A program made the translations under genes and the position numbers. From Absidia repens (taxonomy: Eukaryota > Mucoromycota > Mucoromycetes > Mucorales > Cunninghamellaceae), in the NCBI GenBank assembly GCA_002105175.1, contig MCGE01000006.1:1860001-1924000 (forward strand): a DNA stretch of 64,000 nucleotides, in the 5' to 3' direction. Shown piece by piece: positions 35,224 to 48,028 of this stretch (the first letter of the stretch is position 1; each line of letters starts with the position of its first letter). The notes beneath the pieces were generated by a model, which searched no databases, was not told where the DNA came from, and saw only the letters and a list, made by a program, of their open reading frames with translations.

Positions 35224-37053
35224 TCATTTCCCAATGGATCCATCAGCACGGAGAGCATCTATTTTCTTGCTATCATAACCCAGCACCGATTCCAGGACTT
35301 CGTTTGTATGGGCACCCAACAAAGGAGGAGGAAGACGAATATTCTGCTTGAAGCCGCTATACTTGACAGGAGGCCCTACGACCTTGATTTTACCAGCACG
35401 CTCGTGATCAATTTCTTGCACCAGGCCACGGGCTTTGAGTTGAGGATGTTCAAATGTCTGCTGAATATTGTTGATGGGTGCGAAGGGGAAGCCAGCTCCG
35501 TTCAGCTTTTCAAGCCAGTGGTCATTTTTTTCCTTGGTCAGCGTTTCCCTGATCATCTTCACCAATTCATGACGATGTTGTACGCGGTCCTTGTTGGTCT
35601 TGAATCGATCATCCTCCAACAAATGCGATAGACCCACACGATTACAAAACTTGACAAATTGACCATCGTTGCCGGCACCAATCATCATATACGAATCCGC
35701 GGTAGGGAACACTTCGTATGGCACAATAGACGGGTGAGAGGTACCCATACGTTTCGCTTCACGGCCGCCAATCAGGTAGTTGGATGCAATGTTTGCCAAT
35801 GACGCCACTTGAGAATCCAGTAAAGAGCAATCGATGCGTTGGCCAACACCCGTCACGCCACGTTGGATCAATGCGGCAAGAATGGCGCTCTTCGCGTAAA
35901 GCCCGGTCGTCAAATCTAGTTATAGCACACGCCATAAACATAAAAAATAATAATAAAAATAAAAATAAATTTGTGTGAGTTTTTCTCTTTATATGTGTAT
36001 TATCCTGTTGTTGTTTTTTTCTACCTGTAATAGCCACACCCACTTTGACAGGTAGCCCATCAGCTTCACCAGTAATATGCATCAGCCCAGCTTCAGCCTA
36101 TGTAGAAGACAAAAAGTCAATTAGATAATTTTGCCATTCTCAAGTCCATGTACCCTCCATTTTTCTCTACCGTATTATCCTTCCTATTCTATCACCAAAT
36201 AGCTTAAATCTTTACCTCAATAATAACATCATAGCCCGGTCGATCAGCATAAGGACCATCTTGACCATATCCTAAATAATAATCCCCCCAAAAAAATAGG
36301 TGAATATTCCATCAAATTGTCGTCGATGACACACGCGTCTATGCTCAGTTCATTCATATGTATGTGTCTTTTTTTTTTTTTTTTTTTTTTTTTTTTGTTA
36401 CCAGTGATGGAAGCATAGATCAATTTGGGATTAATTTTTGATAATTCTTCATAGCCCATTCCCATAGAAGCCAATTTACCGGGTAAGTAGTTCTCCACCA
36501 AGATATCAGATTGTCGTACAAGATCATGGAGCAATTGGCGGCCCCCTTCGGATTTCATATTCACCGTTACTGATTTTTTGTTACGATTGGCACATAAAAA
36601 GTAGGCCGATTCTCCATGCGTCTTATCGGAAGTGTCCTTATTTTCAGCAAAAGGCGGTCCCCATGCACGAGTATCGTCGCCGCCTTTGGGATGTTCAATT
36701 TTGATGACATCAGCACTACAGAGAATGAGAGACAGAAAGAGAGAAAAGTGGTTGGTAATTTTTTTTTTTACTCCCCGGTAGGACGACCCCACAAAATATA
36801 CACATACACCACACGTCATGGCTACTTACCCAAGGTCACCAAGCATCATGGAGCAGTATGGGCCCGCAAGGACACGAGTCAAGTCTAATACCCGGATACC
36901 AGCCAGCGGTCCAGCATTACTTGTGGTGGTTGTAGTGGTTGTCGAAGTGGGTGCAATGTAAGAGCGGGTCGTAGTATTCGTTAACCAGTTAGCTTTGTAA
37001 ATGGTTCGCCTAATAGAAGAATGAATTCGCAGAGAAGATAAAATGGGTTGCAT
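35224..37053 (-). CDS. SUGCT: CaiB/BaiF-type CoA-transferase, SUGCT-like
   Basis: Exons are 37053-36830, 36715-36402, 36271-36216, 36097-36025 and 35915-35224, giving 452 residues. The N-terminus is basic and Ser/Thr-rich, consistent with mitochondrial import. The class III CoA-transferase fold is clear: [40 protein letters not shown], and [20 protein letters not shown] with the Asp that forms the covalent CoA-acyl intermediate in this family. Similarity is greatest to succinyl-CoA:glutarate CoA-transferase, which re-activates free glutarate from lysine breakdown; other dicarboxylates are possible. Five of the six following minus-strand genes are also metabolic or regulatory, with no sign of an operon. 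Confidence 0.9.
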
Positions 37054-37406
37054 ATTTGATTGTGGGGAAGAAGAGAGAGGAAGGAAAGAAGACCGGTCAA
37101 AAAAAAAGGAAGAAGATTAAACCGCGGGTAAAAGATTAAAAAGGAGGGGGGAAAAGGAAACCTAATACCTAATGCTAAATCTAGATTCAAACCCCGGAAT
37201 AAATCTGGGGAACAAGTCCATCCCAATGACTAATACCATCAAATCATTTCACCAATAGCATAGAATGTACACATTTTTTCCTTTATTTCACAAAAAGTAA
37301 TAGTCATCACTATTTTCGTTAAACACTCCATATAATCAATATAATACCAAGTAATAAAAACTAAACTAAATAACACCTAACACTACACCACCTTGCAAAA
37401 ATGAGC
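37054..37406. other. Short intergenic region between two minus-strand genes
   Basis: It holds the SUGCT promoter (with ATTCAAACCCCGG near 37183) and the transketolase 3' UTR. No gene is seen. Confidence 0.55.
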
Positions 37407-39861
37407 CTAGTCAGTGCAAGGAGCAAATTGAGGGAACAGTTCAGGGACATGACCTTGTTTCTTGAAAAATTGGATGCATTGTTGGCCAACATCAGCGACA
37501 TGTTCAGGAGTGATCTTGAAGAACTTGTAAACGTCAGTGTATTGTCCAGAGCTACCAAATGTGGTCATACCGACTTGAGCGTGCGAGTACTTTTGCCAGC
37601 CAAAGGTGGAAAGAGCTTCGACGGAGACAACCGGGATTCCCTTGGTGAGGATGGAGGCACGATAGTCCAAAGATTGTTCATCAAATAATTCGGTACAAGG
37701 CATCGACACCATGCGGACTTTGATACCCTTCTTACGCAGTAATTTCGATCCGTCTACTGCAATCGAGACTTCAGACCCAGTGGCCGCCAAAATGAGATCA
37801 GGATTGGCATCCGATTCAGGTTCAAGAATATAGCCACCCTTGCGCACAGCTTCCGCCGAGCTTCCTTCCAAGTGAGGGAGATTTTGCCGGGTCAGTGACA
37901 ATACAGAAGGACCATCGTCCCGTTCAAGGGCTACCAAGTAAGCACCAGAGACTTCATTACCATCAGCAGGTCGGAGTGTCAGCATGTTGGGCGTCGCACG
38001 CGTAAGAGCCAAGGTTTCGATAGGTTGATGTGTTGGTCCATCTTCACCAAGACCAATGGAATCGTGTGTCATCACGTAAATAACCCTGGTTTTAGACAAA
38101 GCTGACAATCGAGCAGCACCCCAAGCGTACCTAAATAAAAAAAAATAAAAAATCAGTCTCCAAGCACTTGGATAAAATCGAGGAGAAATAGCTATGATAT
38201 ACTAAAACTTACGTCAAAAAGTTCAAGAAGGTACCAGAATAAGGAATGATACCTTGATATGCGCCTAAACCATTCATAATCGCACTCATTCCATGTTCCC
38301 GTACACCATAACGAATGTATCGACCAGAATAATCACCAAGTTTTGTGCTAGGAGGTTGGAAATCGACAGCATCCTTCCATCGTGTATTGTTGGAACCCGT
38401 CAAATCAGCCGAGCCACCCACCAATTCAGGAATGGCGTTGGCCAATGCGTTCAAAGTGGCTTCAGATAGCTTGCGTGTTGCGATCGGCTTGTCATTGACA
38501 GTATATCGGGGCAAGACCGATGTCCATCCCTTTGGAAGTTCACCTTTTTGTCGTCGAATCAAATCAGCACCCAGATCGGGATATTGGTCGCAGTACTTTT
38601 CCAACAACGTATGCCATGCCTTGGATGCCTTTTCACCCCGTTCGCCAATCTTGTGGTACTCATCATAAACTGCTTGAGGCACAACGTACTTTTCATCAGG
38701 ATTGAACCCAAATTTTTCCTTGAGTTGTCTGATATCATCCTCTAATAAAATTTAATACATAAAAAAAAAAAAAAAAAAAACGATTAAAAATCAAAAAAGT
38801 TGATTTCATATAATTTTTTTGGTCTTACCGGAAAGTGGGCTACCATGGACGGATTCTTCACCTTGATTGAGTGAGCCATAACCTATGAAATGATAAAAGG
38901 ATATCATAGTTAATAGATGGCACATGTCAATGTGAAACATACACACGCGAAATTACCGATGGTGGTTTGAAGTTTGATGATGGAAGGCTTGTCAGTCACC
39001 TTCTTTGCAGCTTCGATAGCTTTGTGGATTGCGGGAAGGTCAGTGTCGCCATTGGGGATGATCTGGACGTGCCAACCATAAGCTTCAAATCGCTTCATAG
39101 AATCTTCCGTGAATGAAAGCGCAGTGTCACCATCAATAGTGATATGATTGTCGTCATAAATAGCAATAAGATTTCCTAGTTGAAGGTGTCTAAGATATCG
39201 GGAAAACGGAGTTTTAATATCACCCTTGCATAAACGATTCCTTTTTTCCAACTTACCCTGCCAATGAGCAAGCTTCTGATTGAACACCTTCTTGAAGACA
39301 ACCATCACCCAAGATGACATAAGTGTGATTGTTGAATAAATCAAATCCAGGTTTGTTGAAAGTGGCAGCGAGATGTTCTTGAGCAATAGCTAGACCGACA
39401 GCATTGGAGATCCCTTGACCAAGTGGACCGGTAGTCACTTCAATGCCATCGGTATGGCCTCTTTCGGGATGACCTGGAGTTCTAACAGAAAGAAGAAGAA
39501 AGCAATTAGGGCGGGGAAGTCATTTATATATATGTATATATGTATTATTTTAAACTTACTTGCTATTGACATGACGGAATAGCTTGAGATCATCCATCGT
39601 CAATTTGTAGCCCAATAAGTGTAAGAGAATATATTGCAGTGCACAAGCATGACCATTCGACAGAACAAAGCGATCACGATTGGGCCAGTGAGATTCCTTG
39701 GGATTTGCAATCATAAATTCCTTGAATAAGACGTGTGCCATTGGAGCACATCCCATAGGAGCACCAGGATGGCCAGAGTTGGCACCGCGGACAACGTCGG
39801 CTGCCAAAGTACGGATTGTGTTGATACAGAGGCTATCGATGTTTTGATCTTGTTGACCCAT
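37407..39861 (-). CDS. TKL1: Transketolase
   Basis: Exons are 39861-39560, 39481-39257, 39189-38957, 38882-38829, 38741-38213 and 38130-37407, giving 688 residues, the normal length. Diagnostic stretches are [20 protein letters not shown], the thiamine diphosphate motif [20 protein letters not shown] to [11 protein letters not shown], the transketolase signature [19 protein letters not shown], and [20 protein letters not shown]. It moves two-carbon units in the non-oxidative pentose phosphate pathway in the cytosol. The start at 39861 gives [20 protein letters not shown], as in fungal homologues. Confidence 0.97.
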
Positions 39862-40064
39862 TGTTGTAATTGTCGTATTGTCAATAAGAAAGAAAGATGA
39901 AGAATATAATTCACACACAACAAAAAACCAGAAAAAAAAGAAGGGAAATAGAAAAATAAATGAGAAATTTATGAAGGTTTTCAATAAAAGGAAGGGGTTT
40001 GGTAACGGGAGGGGTTCGGAATTAAAAAACTAAAATGCATATGAGGGACTAAAGTAAACTAAGA

Positions 40065-42034
40065 CTACAGTGATATCATGATAATTTCGGATTCAGTCAA
40101 CACCATCATAATTCCATCTAGAATAAGTTGCACACCCAGGATATCAACATCATGGCCTTGCGTCAAATCCACCAAGGTTTGTTTTTCCACAATGCGATTG
40201 TCGCCATGTCGATAATAGATATAACAATTCCTGCTACTTTCCACAATGGTGATGAAACCAAGGTGAGGATCGTGTCGTACAAAGCGGGTGTCTCGTTTGG
40301 ATGCTTGGACAAAGGCAAAGGCGTCAAAAGTAGCAATGTGTTCCAAAGCAAGTAGTGGCAGCTGATTCTTCTCATTTGTTGTTGACCAGTTATAAACGAG
40401 ACCATCCACATCCATTTTGCAAACAATCGATGGCGGCAATGTACCTTGGTAATGATGTTGATGATGTGCGGAAGGGTTTTCAAATGAGTTGCTTAGCCAT
40501 TCTTGTCCAGCCGAAGTGATTTCTTGAATACAGGTGCCAGTAGTGTCAAAGACTTCAAAGGTAATAGGCTGACCACGTTCATCGACATCTTCGTCCATAT
40601 CGGTAGCAGCTGGGTGTTGTTGCATAAAAGGGCCCGAGGCAACACTGGGGTCAGAGGTGAATTTTTCCAACTGTTTCGCAATCTCCTGAAGCTTCTCTTT
40701 ATCCACTGTTTCCAAAACACCGTCGTCCTTTTCAAATACATGAGGCCATCGAGATCGCTGATCCTGCTTGGTAATATGAAGAGATAAGAGTCCAGAAGCG
40801 TCAATAGTCCATGTCGATTCATCAGGTATGATTGATGTCCACCATTTTCGGTAAGGGAATGAGAATTCAACTTCTTGAGCACGGACAATCAACACCAAAT
40901 GTTCATGAGTAAATTTGCAACTGATGGCTGATGCTGTCGTCCCCGCAGGCAATTCAAACTGAATGATGAGTTCTGATCCTTCTTGCGTCCATTGATACTG
41001 AGAAGCCGCCAATTGTACCGGTGCGTCTTCTGTTTCTTCACCAGTAGTGGCAATAGTATCCGTATCCATAAGACCCGTCGATATATCACCATCGCCTTCC
41101 TTCTCTAGATGTGATTTCAAATGCGTATATCGTGATTCGCTTCCATAAATGCATCGTTCGCCATCCGCTGTAATTGTACAATATACGGGAACTTCGAGAC
41201 CTTGTTGAATGTGTCGAGTAGTCAATGACAATGATGCTGTGCTGCCTGTTGTTGATGTTGTTGGTATGTCCATTTCCAAAGTAGTAATATTGAAGAGGGT
41301 CTTTTTGGATGCTACCTGACTATATACAACCATCACCACTTTGGTTTTGATACGTCTTGCCGCCAGAAGTACACATGGGACAGGAGATATGCCTTCGTTG
41401 CCTTCACCTTCATAATGCGCATGAGCTAAAACAGTTCCAACCAGTCGACGATGACCTTGCTGCTCAATACCAATCAGTTCAATATCACCAACTCCATTAG
41501 CAGCCAAAATAAGCTCTGGTCCAAGCGCGATCAAGGAAGGGTATTCGGGGCACAATGGTACAGTTTGAGCAGGTTGAGTGAAATTTGGAATGCCACCACC
41601 AATAGGTTGAGTTAAGCTAGCAAGCGTACTGAATTGAGTTGTCTTTTCATTCTAGTTGTCAAAAGAAAAATAAAGCATTAGCGAGGAGTTTGTATTTAAT
41701 AGTAGATCATTATGAACCACCTTACCTTGTCAAAAGTAACAGCATTGACGGTATAATCTTCATCCACATAGTAAGACACACCAATATCATCATTCAATGG
41801 ACATCCAAATGCCAAATGGTTGAAGCGAACACGTGCTTGCAGTTCACGAAAACCTAGACGAGTACTATGTTGTTGACCTTGACGGGTGACTTTGAGGTTG
41901 CCAGAAGGAAGTGGTGTCCTGGTCAAAGAAGTTGATTCGGGGAATGGGTGGAGTTTATAACCTTCAAACTTGTTGTTTATATGAGCTGAATTGACCGTCA
42001 ATCGATCTTGACTTGGGTTGGTTTGTTTCGACAT
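40065..42034 (-). CDS. NUDCD1: NudC-domain protein 1 (NUDCD1)-like
   Basis: Two exons, 42034-41726 and 41651-40065, give 631 residues. A beta-propeller-like N-terminal half precedes a CS/p23 domain at about residues 310-400 (YQWTQEGSELIIQFELPAG, EVEFSFPYRKWWTSIIPDES, TWTIDASGLLSLHITK). A C-terminal half resumes the propeller (GFITIVESSRNCYIYYRHG). This layout, a CS domain inserted in a WD-like protein, fits NUDCD1, an Hsp90-type co-chaperone that binds WD40 client proteins. A Tup1 WD40 protein is the next gene upstream, but that adjacency need not be meaningful. Confidence 0.88.
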
Positions 42035-42513
42035 TATTGGGAGAGGGTTAAAAAGAAAAAGAAAAAAAAAACAAAAAAAAATTCATGTCCAATGCGAAGC
42101 AGGAAAAAAAAAAAACTTGCGGAAATTGAAATTCTTCAGAAATCTGGTGAACAACCCCCCGCCCTAAGTCATTATAGAAAATCGCCTGCCCAGCAGAACG
42201 TGCTTCCCTCCCAGGCCAGTATGATAAAACATAAAAATAATAATAACGTTCAATAAACAACACACATGTATGATCACCATCATCATCATAACGTACGATA
42301 TGAGACACAGAAAAAACCATGGAGTAGAACAAAAAGAATTTGATTTTATTGGCTGTAATTTACGCCCAAAATATAAAGCTAATGTTAAAATGATATAAAA
42401 AAATAAAAATTTTGAATGAAGGGTAAATAATAAGAGTAAAAGTAAAAACTAAAAGGCTAGAAGGTAAGAAGAAGAGGAGTGAATGAATGAAGAATGTGGA
42501 GAGCTAACTGGCC

Positions 42514-44395
42514 CTAAGAAATGGAATCATAGCTCCAAATACGAGCACGATTGTCCCCAGATCCGGTGGCAAATAAAGGTCGACCATTTGGACTGATGGC
42601 AACAGATATAACTAAAAAGAAGAAAAAGTGATGATGAAGAGTCGGCATGCAAATGTCCCGGTTCTCCCAGTAAAAGCGTTCAAGCTTACCTGAGTTTTTG
42701 TGCCCTTGTAGCATAAATTGAGTTTGTCCAGTTCGAGGGTCCCAGAACTGTACACCACGATCTTTGGAGCCAGACACCACCCAATTTCCATCAGGCGTAC
42801 AAGCAACCGACAAAACGAAATCCTATATGTATATGAAAAAAAAACACAGAAAAAAAAACACAGAAAAAAAAAACACAGAAAAAAAAAACACAGAAAAACA
42901 ATATTAAGTAATTATATTCGCCAAACAGTCTCCCTATTTTTTTTCTTTTCTGTGATCCCCAACCATTCATTTTACCTTATGTCCAACAAATGTCATTTTG
43001 CAGTTATTCTTCGGCCGGTCGCGATCGCCACCATAACCACCACCCAGTTGCCACAATTTCAATGTCTTGTCCAAACTGCCACTAAGTAAAGTATTTCCAT
43101 CAGGCATGAATGCAACAGAATAGACGCTATCCTTGTGTCCTTCCAGCTGTTCCAATAGCCGTCCTTCGTAAGCATCCCACACACGTACCATTTTGTCTAA
43201 GCTTCCAGCGGCCACAAGCTGACTGTCGGGAGAAATAGCCACACTTGTCACTCCAGGATCCTTTTGGTCATTATCCTTGATCACCAACGTATGAAGTAAC
43301 GACCCGTTGCTCATATCCCATATCCTAGCCGTGCGATCACCAGATCCAGATACCACAATACGTCCATCACGACTGAAATCCAAAGAGTAAATGTCCTGTT
43401 CATGACCAGTTAACTTGAAACGAATACGTCTTTGAGCAATATCCCAGATCTAAAAGAAGAAGTAAAAACAAGCAATTAATATATATATATGTGTGTGTGT
43501 TCCTGGTTAAATTTTTCCATAATTCACCTCATCTTCCTCTTTTTTTTCCCTCCCTCTTTTTTGTTCAACCATTGCCCTTACCCTGATCTGTTTATCTTCC
43601 GCACCAGTGGCTAAGTATTTTCCATCAGGACTAAAACACACAGATCGAATATACAGATCACCTTCCTTCGAGACAGTTTCATCTTGAAGAGCACTATCAG
43701 TTTTTTTTTTTTTTTTTTAAAAAAAAAAAGGGGAGAAAAATCGGTCAACACTTTGTTTCTCTTGAAATCCATACAAAACACAAAACTTACCATATTCTTT
43801 GAGCAGTATTGACATCATAGATAAATGTTGTACGATTACACCCGGTAGCCAAGTATCGACCATCGTGACTAAACTTGACACAGCAGACAACACTTGAATG
43901 ATCCAATGTATGCATTAAATCCACAGTGAGGGACCGTTTTGCTGAAGGGTTGAACCTGTCGTGAGAAAAAAAAAAAAAAAGAGAAAAAAATCGAAAACAC
44001 ATAGAGTGGTGGTGAGTAGAAAAGACGACAAAAGATAAATACGTTATTATCGAAATGGTGAAATCAAAAACCTTACAATGCAAACCAGTCTTGACCTTCA
44101 ACTTTCATATTGGCGGGCACTCTTTCAGGATCAATATCGTTCAAAGCACCAGCGCCAGCAGCAGCAGCAGTTGCAGTAGGAGTAGCACTTGCCATAGGAC
44201 TTTTCGATGTCATACCCGAACGACCACCACCGGGAGTTACTGTTTGAGGATGTTGAGGGTTTTGAGGAGGATACGCTGATGGAGGAGGAGGAGGCCCGGA
44301 ATTCCGTTTGATTTCATTGGTTGGTAAAGGTGCCGATTGAGCGACTGGCGTTCCGGCGCTTTTTTGAGGGGGTGGATAAGAAGGATACACTATAC

Positions 44396-44428
<33 letters not shown>

Positions 44429-45363
44429 GTAACGTAAGTTACAAAAAAGAAAATCAAATGTGTTCTTGTGTGTGTGTGTTACCTGGTGCACTTGCAGGAG
44501 TACCTATCCAAAAAGATCATGTGTGTCAGTGAGAGTATCCTCCCTTCTTTTTTTTTTTTTTTGCATGACGTGTTTCTTACTGTGATTTGTTGATGGAGAA
44601 CCATTCATATAGCCAGGTGGTGGTGGCGGTCCAGTTTGTGATGGTGGTGGACCAGAGGGAGGATAACCAGGATGATGTGATGGAGAAGGTTCGCCCATTT
44701 GAGGAGGAGCCACTAATCCAGGAGAGCCTTGATTCCCGTGTGCATTCATGATGCCACCAAAATAATTAGACCCTGGGCCAATATTTGGAGGAATAGGAGA
44801 CTGATGTGATGATGAGGAGGAAGGAGGAGGAGCGGGATGAGCAGCAGGATGGGCGACGCCGGCGGGACTCGACGGTGGCATGGCTGCGGTTGGGGTGACC
44901 ATGGAATGATTATTTGGGCGTGATTGGACTTGTTCCAGTTGTTGACGAAGCCTTGCAATTTCGTCTTCGTAACTAAAAAAAAAAAAAGACAATGTCGGGT
45001 TGAAGTTATATGGCCATCATCAGATAAGCAAGATGATACTTACTGCTTTTTCAGACTCTGTTGAGTACGTTCTAGTTCCAATAGGTTTTGTTGAAAACTA
45101 GACATTTCTTGTATTTGTGAGTTCACTATATCAAGTAAAAACGAAGAAAGAAGTAAATAGTCAGGTCAAAGATGAGTGCTGCTCTTGCTGATAACGCGTA
45201 TGCTCTGTCACTACGTACTTTTGTGTTCAAAATCATCCCGTTGAGATTTGCATATATAAGCTTCTTGCGTCAGCTGATCAAACTCGTTGCGAATAGAGTC
45301 CAACATTTCCACGAAACGGCTGGATGGAGCAGGCACCATAGGGCGATGGTTGTAGACAGACAT
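42514..45363 (-). CDS. TUP1: Tup1 transcriptional co-repressor
   Basis: Ten exons are 45363-45219, 45125-45044, 44972-44581, 44503-44483, 44389-44077, 43955-43791, 43693-43582, 43449-42976, 42822-42690 and 42611-42514, giving 644 residues. The N-terminal tetramerisation helix ([20 protein letters not shown], then [20 protein letters not shown]) binds Cyc8/Ssn6. A Pro/Gly/Ser-rich linker of about 230 residues contains a 21-base microexon. Seven WD40 repeats follow, e.g. [20 protein letters not shown] and [15 protein letters not shown], and it ends IWSYDSIS. It acts in the nucleus as a global repressor. The long leader contains GGGATTTGA at 45774 (sense CAAATCCC). Confidence 0.96.
42835..42898. 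repeat. CACAG-A(n) minisatellite in a TUP1 intron
   Basis: Four consecutive units of CACAG followed by 5-10 A, about 14-15 bases each, lie in the intron between TUP1 exons 8 and 9. It is simple-sequence expansion, with no palindromic repeats or unique spacers. Confidence 0.9.
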
Positions 45364-46375
45364 GATGATGTGCGAATGTTTATAGATTCAGATGGAAGTT
45401 GTAAAAATATATATATATGCTTTGAATTGCGTGCCTTTGACAGCAAACAGTAGTAATAATAAAAGAAACGTAAGTAATCAAACAAACAGCAAAAATATTT
45501 CTAAAAACTAAGAGGGAGTCACCTTTTAAAGACCTACAGTTAGATTGATGGGACGGGTCGTCGATGAATCAGTATGGATGGTATATTTTGTGTTGTTGTC
45601 CACAGTTCAAAGGCAAATGATGACGACAAGTAAGATTCAAATAGTAAATACTATGGTAAAAAATGAAGAAGAAAAAGGAAAAAGAAAAAAAGGGAGTTGA
45701 TTGCAAATAATATACAGATAAAAAGGAAGTAAGAACGGTGGTTGCAAAGAAGAAAAAAAAGCCATTTGAAATCGGGATTTGATTTGAAGATCAACAAAAT
45801 GTCTGACCCACATGACCGCCCACTCCAGTGGATCTGTAACATAAAAACCTAGCACATACACCCTTCCCATGAATGTGATACCAACTATTACTCTTTTCGA
45901 AATTTAATAAGGGGTAATATATTGACATGGATCATATGAAACCTAGAAAGGAATATTTACAAACTTCCTTTGGTTACTGTATTTCTTATTTCTTAAAAAG
46001 ATAATGTATGCATGATTTTAGCTTGTGAAATATATAGTTCGCGGTATAATTGATAGCTTTTCATCTACAAATAAAGAAAAAAATTCCTTGTTGTTTTTTT
46101 CACGCAAACCCTCTGTTCTTCTTAGAAAAGAAATGAGCTTAACGAAAAAAATTCCTCCCAAGCGAGTATGATACGTATATCAAGGGACGATATGATAGGA
46201 TGATTGGATTGGTTACAAATATGTAGATGTTTTTATTCACAGGTTATAAACGAATTTTCAGTAAAGTAAGATAATGATATATAAAAATAAATGATTGACA
46301 AAGTAAATGATAAAGGATCAATACACTAGTGATAAGCCTACTACTACCGCATAAACTAAACTAAACTAAATTAAA
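45364..46375. promoter_or_regulatory. TUP1 leader/promoter region
   Basis: The 1 kb upstream of TUP1 on the minus strand holds no gene. It has an AT microsatellite near 45408-45417, purine-rich DNA at 45660-45765 and, in the sense direction of TUP1, TCAAATCCC at 45782-45774. The remainder leads to the 3' end of the aldolase gene at 46376. Confidence 0.5.
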
Positions 46376-47413
46376 CTATTTTTTCAATGATTGTTCAATA
46401 GAGAAGGAAGGAGTAACAGCTTCAACAATCTTATCCTTTTGTTCTTGAGTGACATTGCGTAAAGGAATACGGCAGGGACCACCATAACCAACAAAATGTT
46501 CTAAACCAGCCTTGACACCGGGAAGTCCATACCACCGAGCAAGGGCATCATCCGGTAACACCAACTTGACTTGTAATTCAGAAGCGGCCTTGTAGTCACC
46601 GGCTTGGTAAAGACGTAATAATTCAACGCAAGATCTAGGCATCACATTGGCCAAGCCAGGTACACAACCAACAGCACCCACAGACAAAGCGGGTAAGAAA
46701 AAGTCGGCAGACCCAGCTAACAAAGTGAAGTCTATATGTATAAAAAATGCAGGTAAGGTCAGCACGCAAACAAACAATCAGATCATCAAGCATCCCGTCC
46801 CATATTCACACATTTCTCTCATGACTTGTTGCTACTTACTTTCCCCTCGAGTATGTTCAGTCAAGTAACCTACTTTGCCAATGTTTCCATCCGTGCCCTT
46901 GATACCGACGATATTTTGATGCTTGGCCAATCGCGCGAGGGTGGGGGTATCAATGTCAAGACCTTGAGTAACGCCAGGGTAGTTGTAGATCACAATGGGA
47001 ATGGGAGATTCATCAGCCACCTTGACAAAGAAATCGTAAAAGGCTTGGCTATCCATGTTGCCACGGTAGTAGGAAGGAGGAAGAACCAAAGCATAGGCAG
47101 CACCAGCTTGAGCAGCATCCCGGGTAAGCTTCACGGTAAGGCGAGCAGAACCAGCGCCGGTACCAGCCAGGACCTTGATAGAGGGATCGTACTTTTCAAT
47201 AAAGGCCTTGCCCTTGCTAATAATTTCGGCACGTTCTTCATCTGTCAAATGAACGGCTTCACCAGTGGACCCCTGGAAGATAACACCAGAAATACCGGTG
47301 TTGGCCAGATAAGCGATGTGTTTTTCCAAAGTGGCATAATCCAAGTCTTCATTTTCAAGGAAGAAGTTGGGAATGGGGACATAGATTCCAGGAGCTAATA
47401 CTTGATGAGTCAT
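46376..47413 (-). CDS. DapA-family (dihydrodipicolinate synthase/HOGA-like) aldolase
   Basis: Two exons, 47413-46840 and 46731-46376, give 309 residues, the usual length. The (beta/alpha)8 lyase family is shown by GVIFQGSTGEAVHLTDEER, the phosphate/carboxylate-site motif GSTGE, the catalytic-Tyr stretch VIYNYPGVTQGLDID and the Schiff-base Lys in NIVGIKGTDGNIGKV. Fungi make lysine by the aminoadipate route, so true dihydrodipicolinate synthesis is unlikely. 4-hydroxy-2-oxoglutarate aldolase or another 2-keto-acid aldolase (for example L-rhamnonate or pectin breakdown) fits better. The exact substrate is open. Confidence 0.9.
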
Positions 47414-48028
47414 TGTGATGTTGGTATTTTTAAAAATAAATAAATAAAGAGAAAGCAAAGTAAAAAGAAAGAAAACCGAAGAATATATAGTGGAGCAACG
47501 AAGTGTGTGAAAAACGGGTTGAAATGCCGCCGTTTTGTGGAGTTTCTTTCTTGGGCGACCTACGGGGAATTTTGCATAGATGGAATGATATTCCCCGAAA
47601 ACTCCACCATCTGATCATGTAAGCCCGCGAGCTTAATTTCCCTGACCCAGATCAAGGAACCATATTATTGTTCGAGAAAAGACTTTATTTTAGTGCCATG
47701 AAACGATAATTGTTCGTTAGATATTAATATCAGGTCGCTAATCTATAAAATAAAATAAGAAAAATTGAATATAAACAATATGAATGCCACAAAGATTCAA
47801 ACAAGGCAATATAGAATTGATGTGTCATCAAAAGGGTAAATAAAGTTTATTGTATGACTTTTTTTTTTTTATTAATACATCGGGAAAAACAAAATACATA
47901 AGCAAGAGGAATAAATCGGGATGGGGTGTGGGGGAGGGAGATAAATAGTGGGGATGATAAATGTCAAAAAAAAGTAGAAAAAATGAATGATGATAATAAC
48001 AGATAGATTATACTAATAAAATGTCTAA
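47414..48028. other. Promoter of the aldolase gene and Rrb1 3' end
   Basis: It contains an imperfect inverted repeat at about 47536-47608 (GTGGAGTTT and GGGGAAT on the left, ATTCCCC and AAAACTCCAC on the right). Near 48018 AT-rich DNA leads into the RRB1 stop. No gene is supported. Confidence 0.55.

Noticed and set aside
35200..35631. 143-codon plus-strand frame
   Set aside because: It is antisense to the last exon of the CoA-transferase gene.
42835..42898. Regularly spaced CACAG units suggestive of a CRISPR-like array
   Set aside because: The spacers are only A runs, the units are about 15 bases, and it lies in an intron of a eukaryotic gene; it is a minisatellite.
46826..47398. 190-codon plus-strand frame
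   Set aside because: It is antisense to exon 1 of the DapA-family aldolase, which has clear homology and proper splice sites.
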